Origin: CAYTGR01 sp964437445
GTDB taxonomy: Bacteria > Chloroflexota > Anaerolineae > B4-G1 > SLSP01
Assembly: GCA_964437445.1 (NCBI GenBank)
Contig: CAYTGR010000086.1
Location: 1 to 12,294, forward strand
Direction of reading: 5' to 3'
DNA: 12,294 bases
The position numbers were made by a program, and so were the translations under genes. The notes below the pieces were generated by a model. It ran no database searches. It saw only the letters and a list, made by a program, of their open reading frames with translations, and was not told where the DNA came from. Positions 1 to 6,347 of this stretch are shown here, one piece after another (the stretch's first letter is position 1; each line of letters starts with the position of its first letter).

Positions 1-1223
1 GGGGACTCCACACGGGCGGCGACCTCGCCGTCGTGCCAGCGCAGGGTGAGCGCCTGCCCCGGTTGGGCCTGGGCGGCGGCGGTGAGCAGCCGGCCGCTCT
101 CGCGCTCGGCGATGATGGCGTAGCCCCGCTGCAACACCGCCTCCGGGTTGAGCGCCTCTAAGCGGGCGGTGGCGGCCGCCAGACGCTGGCGCTCCAGCCG
201 CAGCCGGTGGGTGAGCGCCGTCTCAGACCGCGCGGCCAGATCGTCCACCCGCTGGCGGGAGCCGGCCAGCCGCGCGGCGGGTCCCAGGTGGCCTAAGGCC
301 CGCTGCCATTGCTCTACCTGCCGCCGGAACGCGGCCAGCCGCGCCGTCATCCCCCGTTCCAGCCGCCCCTGGGCCTGCCAGAGCCGCTCCTGGAGCTCGG
401 TCCGGTCGGGCGTGGCGAGCTCCGCCGCCGCTGAGGGGGTGGGCGCGCGCCGGTCGGCGGCGAAATCGGTCAGCGTGAAGTCGGTCTCGTGGCCCACCCC
501 GGAGATGATGGGGATGCGCGAGGCCGCCACGGCCCGCACCACCCGTTCATCGTTGAAGGCCCACAAATCTTCCAGGGAGCCGCCGCCCCGCACGACCAGG
601 ATCACCTCTACTTCGGGGCGGGCGTTGAGCGCGGCTAAAGCGGCCACGATTTGCGGGGGGGCTTCAGTTCCCTGCACGAGCGTGGGGGCCAGGAGCACCT
701 GCGCTAACGGGTAGCGGCGGCGCAGGATGTTGAGCACGTCGCGCAGGGCTGCCGTCGCCGGCGAGGTGACGAGGCCGATGCAGCGCGGATAGGGGGGGAG
801 GGGGCGTTTGCGCTCTTCGGCGAACAACCCCTCGGCGGCCAGACGGTGCTTGAGCCGCTCAAATTCCTGGAACAGCACCCCGCGTCCGGTCGGCTGGAGG
901 GAATCCACGTAGAGCTGGTAGCGCCCGCCGGCCTCGTAAAGCCCGATCCGCCCGTGGGCCGTCACCTGATCGCCGTCGCGCGGCTGGAAGGTGAGCGCCC
1001 GCGCCTGCGTCTTCCAGATGACGCAGGCCAGTTGCGCGCCGGCATCTTTGAGCGTGAAGTAGAGATGCCCGGAAGCGGCCCGCGAGAAGTTGGAGATCTC
1101 GCCCGTGACCCAGAGGTTTTGGCAGAGCGGATCGCGCTCCAGCAGCGTGCGGAGCCGGGCGGTGAACTCACTGACGGTATAGGCGGTCTCAGCGTCGGAG
1201 AAGAGCGAGGGCTGGTTCCACAT
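1..1223 (-). CDS. xseA: Exodeoxyribonuclease VII large subunit (3' end beyond window)
   Basis: Large subunit of exonuclease VII, a cytoplasmic nuclease that degrades single-stranded DNA in both directions together with small XseB subunits. I translated the minus strand from ATG 1223-1221; about 407 codons lie in the window before it runs off the left edge. The N-terminal OB-fold region contains VTGEISNFSRAASGHLYFTLKD. The central catalytic part has GLVTSPATAALRDVLNILRRR, VVRGGGSLEDLWAFNDE and the family hallmark GVGHETDFTLTDFAADRRAP. An Arg/Gln/Leu-rich, probably coiled-coil segment follows, then the C-terminal LNPEAVLQRGYAI block. The last visible residues look like the family's terminal region, so only a few codons are probably missing. 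AGGAG lies 6 nt before the start. The upstream small membrane gene ends 9 bp away, so the two are probably co-transcribed. xseB, which often follows xseA, would lie outside the window. Confidence 0.96.
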   Translation of the reverse strand, partial: MWNQPSLFSDAETAYTVSEFTARLRTLLERDPLCQNLWVTGEISNFSRAASGHLYFTLKDAGAQLACVIWKTQARALTFQPRDGDQVTAHGRIGLYEAGGRYQLYVDSLQPTGRGVLFQEFERLKHRLAAEGLFAEERKRPLPPYPRCIGLVTSPATAALRDVLNILRRRYPLAQVLLAPTLVQGTEAPPQIVAALAALNARPEVEVILVVRGGGSLEDLWAFNDERVVRAVAASRIPIISGVGHETDFTLTDFAADRRAPTPSAAAELATPDRTELQERLWQAQGRLERGMTARLAAFRRQVEQWQRALGHLGPAARLAGSRQRVDDLAARSETALTHRLRLERQRLAAATARLEALNPEAVLQRGYAIIAERESGRLLTAAAQAQPGQALTLRWHDGEVAARVES

Positions 1224-1232
1224 GGGCCGCTC

Positions 1233-1442
1233 CTAAAAGACCAGGCTGAGCAGGGCCGCCAGCAGCAGCCCGCCGCCGAGCGCCAGCAACAGGATGGCCG
1301 TGGTGGCCGGCATTGGCAGTAGCGTCAGGCCGCCCAGCAGCCCCACCGCGTAAATCACCGCCCCCACGATGACCAGGATGCGTTCGGCCCCGCGCAGGCG
1401 CAAACGCTCGGCGCGCGAACGGTAAACACGGCGACGGGTCAT
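1233..1442 (-). CDS. Small two-helix membrane protein, function unknown
   Basis: I do not recognise this 69-residue protein. It starts with about 21 strongly basic residues (MTRRRVYRSRAERLRLRGAE). Two hydrophobic helices follow, at about residues 22-44 and 47-69, separated by a short LPMPATT turn; the chain ends directly in the second helix. By the positive-inside rule both ends would be cytoplasmic. GGGAGG lies 8 nt before the ATG, and the stop codon sits just before the xseA Shine-Dalgarno sequence, leaving a 9-bp gap, so translation of the two is probably coupled. Base composition resembles the neighbours. The good ribosome site, tight spacing and clear hydrophobic pattern support a real gene. 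A role in DNA metabolism cannot be inferred from position alone. Confidence 0.7.
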   Translation of the reverse strand: MTRRRVYRSRAERLRLRGAERILVIVGAVIYAVGLLGGLTLLPMPATTAILLLALGGGLLLAALLSLVF

Positions 1443-1489
1443 GACCGGTCCCTCCCTATGACACGGATTTTCACACGATAGCTGAGCTC

Positions 1490-1536
1490 GTAGTGAGGCG
1501 CTTCAGCGCCGTTCTGGTGCTGAAGCGCAACCCTAC
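1490..1536. repeat. Palindromic intergenic repeat, GGCGCT family, copy 1
   Basis: A 47-bp inverted repeat beginning GTAG and ending CTAC. The left arm (1490-1510) and right arm (1516-1536) are imperfect reverse complements. Each arm is itself a small palindrome: GGCGCTTCAGCGCC on the left and GTGCTGAAGCGC on the right. It starts 14 bp past the stop codon of the adenosyltransferase gene, where its RNA could form a hairpin, but there is no T-run, so it is not a classical terminator. The left 27 bp (from 1486) match positions 12261-12287 and the reverse complement of 3978-4004. Confidence 0.85.
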
Positions 1537-1549
1537 CAGCCCAGGCCGT

Positions 1550-2116
1550 TCACCCACCGGGCGCGACCCGCGCCGGCGTGGAAGGCTGCCCCGCGCACTG
1601 ATCCTCGCGCAAGGCAGCGACAAAGCAGAGCGACGAGAGCCGGTTGGCGTAGGCCAGGTTGGCGGCCCCGATCCCCGCTTCGGCCTCCATCAGCGCGACC
1701 AGCCGCCGTTCGGCCCGCCGCGCGATGGTCCGCGCGACATGGCAGGCCGCGCCGGCCGGCGAATCGCCCGGCAACACAAACCCCGTCAGCGGCGGCAGGG
1801 CGGTTTCCAGGTGCGCGATGGTCGCTTCCAACCACTGGACTTCCTCGGCGGAAAGGCCGGGGAAACGCGGGCGGACTTCCGGCGTCGCCGAGAGGTGCGA
1901 CATCAGCCGGTAGAGATGGCGCTGGACGGTCGGCCAGACCTCGCCGAGCGCCGGGTCTTGCCCCAGCGCGCGGGCCAGGCCGATGGCGCTGGTGGTCTCG
2001 TCAAAAGTGCCGAGGGTCTCAATCAACAGGTCACTTTTGGGGATGCGGCCCTCGCCTAACCGCCCGGTGTCGCCCCGATCCCCTTTGCCGGTGTAAAACG
2101 TCGTTTTGCCGCTCAT
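1550..2116 (-). CDS. Cob(I)alamin adenosyltransferase, PduO type
   Basis: ATP:cob(I)alamin adenosyltransferase of the PduO/MMAB family. It transfers the adenosyl group of ATP to reduced cobalamin to make coenzyme B12, normally as a cytoplasmic homotrimer. The 188-residue length is typical. The N-terminal ATP-binding motif is YTGKGDRGDTGRLGEGRIPK (residues 8-27), followed by LGTFDETTSAIGLARA (35-50). The C-terminal half carries FVLPGDS (113-119) and ARTIARRAERR (128-138), with the Arg/Glu set conserved in the family. AANLAYANRLSSLCF follows (151-165); most homologues have NRLSD, here NRLSS. I chose ATG 2116 because AGGAGG lies 7 nt upstream and the family motif starts directly after it; the open frame reaches back to 2233 but would add 39 unrelated residues across the promoter region. 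It is divergent from the M32 peptidase gene. No B12-dependent enzyme is in the window. Confidence 0.93.
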   Translation of the reverse strand: MSGKTTFYTGKGDRGDTGRLGEGRIPKSDLLIETLGTFDETTSAIGLARALGQDPALGEVWPTVQRHLYRLMSHLSATPEVRPRFPGLSAEEVQWLEATIAHLETALPPLTGFVLPGDSPAGAACHVARTIARRAERRLVALMEAEAGIGAANLAYANRLSSLCFVAALREDQCAGQPSTPARVAPGG

Positions 2117-2155
2117 CTCATGGCCTCCTGCTGGATGGTGGTAGTTTACCCGGCT

Positions 2156-2184
2156 TTGCCGAGATAGCAAGATTGGAGTACAAT
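2156..2184 (+). promoter_or_regulatory. Probable sigma-70-type promoter of the M32 peptidase
   Basis: TTGCCG (2156-2161) and TACAAT (2179-2184) are separated by 17 bp in the divergent intergenic region. The -10 matches consensus at 5 of 6 positions; the -35 is weaker. Transcription would begin near 2191, about 36 nt before the start codon. An AAGGAG sits 16 nt before the ATG, which is unusually far. For the divergent adenosyltransferase gene I see only a weak candidate pair on the other strand (TTGCTA and TAAACT, 16 bp apart). Confidence 0.5.
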
Positions 2185-2226
2185 CACACAACGTAACATT
2201 AAACAAGGAGTACTCAAGCAACAGCC

Positions 2227-3747
2227 ATGCCAACGAAAATGATGGAAGTCCAGTTTCAGGAATTGAAAGCCCGCTTGATGGACGTGTACGATCTGCATGG
2301 GGCGACGGCCCTGTTGGGGTGGGATCAGATGACCTACATGCCTTCAGGGGGCGCGGCGGCGCGCGGGCGCCAACTCGCGTTGTTGAGCCAGCTGGCCCAC
2401 GAGCGCGCAGTGGATCCGGCCATTGGCCGCTTGCTGGACGCGCTCCGGCCCTACGAGGAAAGCCTGCCCTACGATTCCGACGAGGCCAGTTTCATCCGCG
2501 TGGCCCGGCGTGAATACGAACGCCAGACCCGCATCCCGACCCCCCTGGTGATGGAGCTTTCCATGCACCAATCGGCCTCCTTTGATGTCTGGGCGAAGGC
2601 CCGCCCGACTAATGACTTCGCCGCCGTCCGGCCTTATCTGGAAAAGACGCTGGAGTTGAGCCGCCGCGTGGCCGACTGTTTCCCCGGCTACGAGCACATC
2701 GCCGATCCTCTGATTGATTTTTCCGATTACGGGATGCGGGCTGCCACGGTGCGGACTCTGTTTGCCGAGCTGCGGGCGCAGCTGGTGCCCATCGTGCAGG
2801 CGATCACCGCGCAGCCGCCCGCCGACGACGCGGTGCTGTTCCAGCATTTCCCGGAGCCGGCGCAGTGGCAGTTCGGGCTGGCGGTGGCCCGCCGGTTAGG
2901 CTACGATTTTGAGCGGGGCCGGCTGGACAAGACCCACCATCCCTTCACCACCAAGTTTGCGTTAGGCGACGTGCGTATCACGACCCACGTGAAGGAGCGC
3001 GATTTCCGCGACGCTTTCTTCAGCACCGTCCACGAGGTGGGGCACGCCATGTACGAGCAGGGCATCGCCCCGGAGTACGAGGCCACGCCGCTGGGACATG
3101 GCACCTCGTCGGGCGTCCACGAGAGCCAGTCGCGCCTGTGGGAGAACCTCGTCGGGCGCAGCCGGGGGTTCTGGGAGTACTTCTACCCGCAGGCCCAGGT
3201 GGCCTTCCCGCAGCAGCTCGGTGCCGTCCCGCTGGAGGATTTCTACCGCGCCATCAACAAGGTGGAGCGCTCGCTCATCCGCACCGACGCCGACGAAGTG
3301 ACCTACAACCTGCACGTCATGCTCCGGTTTGACCTGGAACTGGCGCTATTGGAGGGGGCACTGGCCGTGCGGGACCTGCCGGAGGCCTGGCGGGCGCGCT
3401 TTCAGGCCGATCTGGGGATTGTCCCGCCGGATGATAAGGATGGTGTGTTGCAGGATATGCACTGGTACTCCGGCTTCATCGGCGGTGCGTTTCAGGGCTA
3501 CACGTTGGGCAATATTCTCAGCGCGCAATTCTATGAGGCGGCGTTGCAGGCGCAGCCCGCCATCCCGGCCCAGATCCGGCAGGGCGAGTTTGGGACATTG
3601 CACGGCTGGTTGCGGGAGAATATTTACCGGCACGGCAGCAAATATACCGCCGACGAGCTGGTGCGGCGCATCACCGGCGGCCCGCTCAGCGTTACGCCCT
3701 ACATCCGCTATCTAAGGGAGAAGTACGGCGAGCTCTATCCGCTGTGA
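2227..3747 (+). CDS. Metallocarboxypeptidase, family M32 (carboxypeptidase Taq type)
   Basis: Zinc carboxypeptidase that removes C-terminal residues from peptides, probably in the cytoplasm, as there is no signal peptide. At 506 residues it matches the roughly 500-residue family. All hallmark M32 motifs are present in order: HPF (238-240), DVRIT (248-252), the zinc motif HEVGH (269-273) with catalytic E270, HESQSR (298-303) with E299 as the likely third zinc ligand, IRTDAD (351-356) and GVLQDMHW (406-413). The 26-residue spacing from the second zinc His to the Glu matches my recollection of Thermus aquaticus carboxypeptidase. Start ATG 2227 is favoured by the conserved N-terminal region right after it, although the upstream AAGGAG is 16 nt away; in-frame ATGs at 2242 and 2245 lie further from it. 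The gene is monocistronic: divergent from the adenosyltransferase and followed by a strong terminator near 3906. Its physiological substrate is unknown. Confidence 0.95.
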   Translation: MPTKMMEVQFQELKARLMDVYDLHGATALLGWDQMTYMPSGGAAARGRQLALLSQLAHERAVDPAIGRLLDALRPYEESLPYDSDEASFIRVARREYERQTRIPTPLVMELSMHQSASFDVWAKARPTNDFAAVRPYLEKTLELSRRVADCFPGYEHIADPLIDFSDYGMRAATVRTLFAELRAQLVPIVQAITAQPPADDAVLFQHFPEPAQWQFGLAVARRLGYDFERGRLDKTHHPFTTKFALGDVRITTHVKERDFRDAFFSTVHEVGHAMYEQGIAPEYEATPLGHGTSSGVHESQSRLWENLVGRSRGFWEYFYPQAQVAFPQQLGAVPLEDFYRAINKVERSLIRTDADEVTYNLHVMLRFDLELALLEGALAVRDLPEAWRARFQADLGIVPPDDKDGVLQDMHWYSGFIGGAFQGYTLGNILSAQFYEAALQAQPAIPAQIRQGEFGTLHGWLRENIYRHGSKYTADELVRRITGGPLSVTPYIRYLREKYGELYPL

Positions 3748-3839
3748 TGGGTGGCTCTCTGTCAATGACCTGAGCTGCCTCCACGCCACCAGGAGCCCAC
3801 GGACGCCTGCCCCCAGACCACCGGCGGTTAAAATAGCAT

Positions 3840-3950
3840 GGTCTGTGGACCGCGAGCCCGGTGGGAGGAGCGGCGATTAGCCGCAGGAGAGCCGGAGAGG
3901 CATGGACCGGGCCCGCGCTGATTGGAGCGGGCCCGGTTGGTTTTTATTTC
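3840..3950 (+). ncRNA. Possible attenuator-like RNA or small RNA ending in a terminator
   Basis: Within the 423-bp intergenic region, this stretch is rich in potential RNA structure. A GGTC-TGTG-GACC hairpin (3840-3851) is followed by GCGAGCCCGGT (3852-3862). Next come purine-rich internal-loop strands around the hairpin GCGGC-GATTA-GCCGC (3871-3885), and then an intrinsic terminator. GCGAGCCCGGT can pair at 10 of 11 positions with the left arm of that terminator (3906-3916), which would be an antiterminator. A weak -10-like TAAAAT lies at 3829-3834 with no convincing -35. I could not match it to a riboswitch class I know. It may simply be the peptidase 3' untranslated region. Confidence 0.35.
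3906..3945 (+). terminator. Rho-independent terminator after the M32 peptidase
   Basis: A perfect 11-bp stem, ACCGGGCCCGC (3906-3916) with GCGGGCCCGGT (3927-3937), with a 10-nt loop, followed by TGG and then a T-run (3941-3945, TTTTTATTTC). It should stop transcription from the peptidase gene about 160 bp past its stop codon. Confidence 0.85.
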
Positions 3951-4000
3951 GTAGGGGCGCATTTCAGCGCCCTCACCACGGCGCTAAAGCGCTTCACTAC
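3951..4000. repeat. Palindromic intergenic repeat, GGCGCT family, copy 2
   Basis: A 50-bp inverted repeat beginning GTAG and ending CTAC, directly after the T-run of the peptidase terminator. The right arm contains GGCGCTAAAGCGC. The reverse complement of 3978-4004 is nearly identical to 12261-12287 and 1486-1512, so this copy lies in the opposite orientation to the other two. The left arm (GTAGGGGCGCATTTCAGCGC) is more diverged. Confidence 0.85.
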
Positions 4001-4043
4001 AAGCTTTTCTCTTTTCCCGATGACTATGGATACGCGCCAAATG

Positions 4044-4052
4044 TGTTATAAT
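4044..4052 (+). promoter_or_regulatory. Extended -10 promoter of the EF-G paralogue
   Basis: TGTTATAAT is a perfect TATAAT (4047-4052) with the TG dinucleotide of an extended -10 element. I see no good -35 at 16-18 bp, which is common for extended -10 promoters. Transcription would begin near 4059, giving a leader of about 112 nt before the start codon at 4171. The promoter lies after the terminator at 3906-3945, so this gene is independent of the peptidase. Confidence 0.65.
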
Positions 4053-4068
4053 AGCCCGTCCTGTGTCG

Positions 4069-4123
4069 TGACCTGGGGCGTGTGCAGCCGGGTATTGAGT
4101 GCCGGCGTTCGGCCCACGGGTCA
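4069..4123 (+). promoter_or_regulatory. Structured 5' leader of the EF-G paralogue
   Basis: The predicted leader RNA can form an 11-bp stem between TGACCTGGGGC (4069-4079) and GCCCACGGGTCA (4112-4123) with one bulged A. This stem encloses an inner hairpin GCCGG (4087-4091) with CCGGC (4102-4106). An alternative hairpin, GCCG (4101-4104) with CGGC (4110-4113), would compete with both. The ribosome site AGGG (4158-4161) lies outside the stem. A regulatory function is inference. Confidence 0.4.
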
Positions 4124-4170
4124 GGCAGCGGGTGAAGAGTTTATCGTTAAGTAAGTCAGGGATAAGTAAG

Positions 4171-6291
4171 ATGGAAAAGAAAAAAGAAGCACCGATTGAA
4201 AATGTCCGCATCATCGGCATTTTTGCCCACGTGGATGCGGGGAAGACCACGACGACTGAGTCTATTCTCTACTACACCGGGCGGATTCACCGCCAGGGGG
4301 ACGTGGACAGCGGCGATACGCAGATGGATTTCCTCCAGCAGGAGCGGGAACGCGGCATCACCATCATGTCGGCGGCGACGGCCTGTCGCTGGCAGGGCTA
4401 CCGGATCAACATCATTGACACGCCCGGGCACGTGGATTTCACCGCCGAGGTCGTGCGCTCCATCCGGGTGATTGACGGTGCGGTGATGATCCTGTGCGGC
4501 GTCGGCGGGGTGGAGCCGCAGACGGAAGCGGTCTGGCTGCACGCGGATAACGAACACCTGCCCCGGCTGATCTTTATCAACAAACTGGACCGGTTGGGTG
4601 CGGATTTTCAGCGGGTGTTGGGCGAAGCGCGCGAACGGTTGACGCCCAAAGCCGTCCCGTTGACCCTGCCGCTCGGCGAGGAGGGGGAATTCTGCGGGGT
4701 GATTGACCTGCTGACAGAACGGGCGCTGATCTGGCACGAGGGGGAAGACGACCCGGAGAGCGCGCCGATCCCGGCGGCGCTGGCGGCGCAGGCCGCGCAG
4801 GCCCGCGAGCAGCTGATTGATAGCATCTGTGAAACCGACGAAGCGCTCCTGTTGCGGCGGCTGGAAGGGGAGCCGCTGGAGCTGGAGACCTTGCAGGCGG
4901 CGCTCCGGCGCGCTACCATCGCCAGAGACCTGGTGCCGGTGCTCTGTGGAGCCTCCCGCAACCGTATCGGTGTCCAACCGCTGCTGGATGCGATTGTCGC
5001 CTACCTGCCGGCACCGGTAGATATGCCGCCCGTGCTCGGCCACAACCCGCTGAATGAGGAGGAGATTCTGGAGCGGCCCGATGCGTTTGACGCTCCCTTC
5101 TGCGCGCTCGCTTTCAAACTGGTCAATGATCCCCATGTGGGCCATCTGACCTGGGTGCGGGTCTTCTCCGGGCACTTGAACGCCGGTGATCCGCTCTACA
5201 ACCCGCGTACCGGCGAGGCAGAGCGTGTCAGCCGCATCTACCGGATGCACGCCAACCGCCGGGAGCAGGTGGACTGGATGGCCGCCAGCGATGTGGTCGC
5301 CCTGGTAGGGTTGAAAAGTGCGGCCACCGGCGATACCCTGTGCGATCCCCAGCACCCCATTTTGCTGGAACGGCTGAAGTTCCCGGAGCCGGTGATCGCA
5401 GTGGCGCTGGCGCCGGCCTCCAGCAAGGAGCGCGAGAAGCTGCATCAGGCCGTGCTACGGCTTTGCGATGAGGACCCGACGCTGGTCGCCCAGGTCAACC
5501 CGGAGACGGGCGACCTGACGCTGGCCGGTATGGGAGAACTGCACCTGGACGTGACGCTGGACCGCCTGCGGACGGAATTCGGGTTGACGCCGCAGGTGAG
5601 CGCGCCGCAGGTGGCCTACCTGGAGACCGTGCGGCGGACCACGGAGCAGACGATCACGTACAAGAAGCAGAGCGGCGGGCACGGCCACTTTGCCGAGGTG
5701 GTGATGCGCATAGAACCGTTGCCGGAAGCCGAGGCTGAGCTGGCCGAGAACGGCGTTTACTTTGTCAGCGCGGCCCCGCCGGCGGAGCTCCCCCGCGATT
5801 TCTGGCGGCCGACCGAGCTGGGACTGCGCCGGGCGCTGGAACAGGGCGTCATTGCCGGTTTCCCGGTGCGCCGGGTGAAGGTCACCCTGCTGGGCGGTCG
5901 CTATCACGAAGTGGATTCCGCCGCGATGGACTTTGAGATCGCGGGCGGCATGGCGGCCCGTCAGCTGGTGCGGGCGGCGTTGCCGACCCTGATGGAACCG
6001 GTGATGCACGTGGATATCAACACGCCGGAGGAGTACGCCGGCAACGTCGTCGCCGACCTGGGGCGGCGGCGGGGGCTGGTCAATGCCCTGCGGGCGCGGG
6101 GCCAGCTGCGCAACGTGGATGGCGAGGTGCCGCTGTCCACCATGCGCAACTACGCGACGGAGCTGCGCAGCCAGACTCAGGGGCGGGGCACCTTCACCCT
6201 GGAATTCAAACGTTACGAGATGGTGCCCGATCCGTTGGCCGAGGAGATCGTCAAAGAGCGGCGGGCCGCCGGGAAAGTGCCGGAACGGTAG
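4171..6291 (+). CDS. Elongation factor G paralogue (translational GTPase)
   Basis: Complete 706-residue translation-factor GTPase of the EF-G family, expected to act on the ribosome in translocation or recycling. G-domain motifs: G1 AHVDAGKT (19-26), G2 Thr64 in RGITI, G3 DTPGH (83-87), G4 NKLD (137-140) and G5 CGAS (259-262). Domain IV keeps the QSGGHGHF loop and YHEVDS; domain V has EPVMHVDINTPEEYAG and the late TQGRGTF block. The region before switch I (GDVDSGDTQMDFLQQERERG) resembles the mitochondrial EF-G2/GFM2 type more than the usual EF-G sequence, and the gene stands alone rather than in a str operon (rpsL-rpsG-fusA-tuf). I therefore think it is a second EF-G, but I cannot exclude that it is the sole one. 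I chose ATG 4171 over the longer frame from GTG 4099 because AGGG lies 9 nt upstream and the conserved sequence begins just after. It is preceded by its own promoter and followed by a terminator. Confidence 0.9.
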   Translation: MEKKKEAPIENVRIIGIFAHVDAGKTTTTESILYYTGRIHRQGDVDSGDTQMDFLQQERERGITIMSAATACRWQGYRINIIDTPGHVDFTAEVVRSIRVIDGAVMILCGVGGVEPQTEAVWLHADNEHLPRLIFINKLDRLGADFQRVLGEARERLTPKAVPLTLPLGEEGEFCGVIDLLTERALIWHEGEDDPESAPIPAALAAQAAQAREQLIDSICETDEALLLRRLEGEPLELETLQAALRRATIARDLVPVLCGASRNRIGVQPLLDAIVAYLPAPVDMPPVLGHNPLNEEEILERPDAFDAPFCALAFKLVNDPHVGHLTWVRVFSGHLNAGDPLYNPRTGEAERVSRIYRMHANRREQVDWMAASDVVALVGLKSAATGDTLCDPQHPILLERLKFPEPVIAVALAPASSKEREKLHQAVLRLCDEDPTLVAQVNPETGDLTLAGMGELHLDVTLDRLRTEFGLTPQVSAPQVAYLETVRRTTEQTITYKKQSGGHGHFAEVVMRIEPLPEAEAELAENGVYFVSAAPPAELPRDFWRPTELGLRRALEQGVIAGFPVRRVKVTLLGGRYHEVDSAAMDFEIAGGMAARQLVRAALPTLMEPVMHVDINTPEEYAGNVVADLGRRRGLVNALRARGQLRNVDGEVPLSTMRNYATELRSQTQGRGTFTLEFKRYEMVPDPLAEEIVKERRAAGKVPER

Positions 6292-6302
6292 CGGTGATAA
6301 CT

Positions 6303-6333
6303 AAACGCCCCGACTTGTAGTCGGGGCGTTTTT
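6303..6333. terminator. Terminator between convergent EF-G paralogue and gyrB
   Basis: A 12-bp perfect stem (6303-6314 with 6320-6331) and TTGTA loop, ending in a run of five T on the plus strand (6329-6333). It lies 11 bp after the EF-G paralogue stop and 14 bp beyond the gyrB stop on the other strand. On the minus strand the stem is followed by TTTAGTT, so it can probably serve both genes, better for the plus strand. Confidence 0.9.
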
Positions 6334-6347
6334 GTGTGGAGGAGCGA

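Noticed and set aside
846..1322. 158-codon plus-strand open frame over xseA and the small membrane gene
   Set aside because: Both minus-strand genes under it have convincing motifs or ribosome sites; this frame has neither.
2117..2233. Longer start for the adenosyltransferase at 2233
   Set aside because: The extra 39 residues would cross the divergent promoter region and show no family similarity; the ATG at 2116 has AGGAGG at 7 nt.
3838..3950. T-box leader or another known riboswitch
   Set aside because: There is a faint likeness to T-box sequence (TGGACCGCG) but no stem I features or full T-box motif, and the next gene is not an aminoacyl-tRNA synthetase or amino-acid gene.
3861..4154. 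97-codon open frame on the plus strand between the peptidase and the EF-G paralogue
   Set aside because: It runs through the terminator stem, its T-run, a palindromic repeat and the TATAAT promoter, has no protein-like pattern and no good ribosome site.
4156..5445. 429-codon open frame antisense to the EF-G paralogue
   Set aside because: It mirrors the coding frame of a clearly real gene; the composition (rich in Arg, Gln, His) is typical of GC-rich shadow frames.
4171..6291. Tetracycline-resistance ribosomal protection protein (Tet(M)-like)
   Set aside because: Domain IV keeps the EF-G QSGG and YHEVDS loops and domain V ends in the usual EF-G pattern, unlike ribosomal protection proteins.
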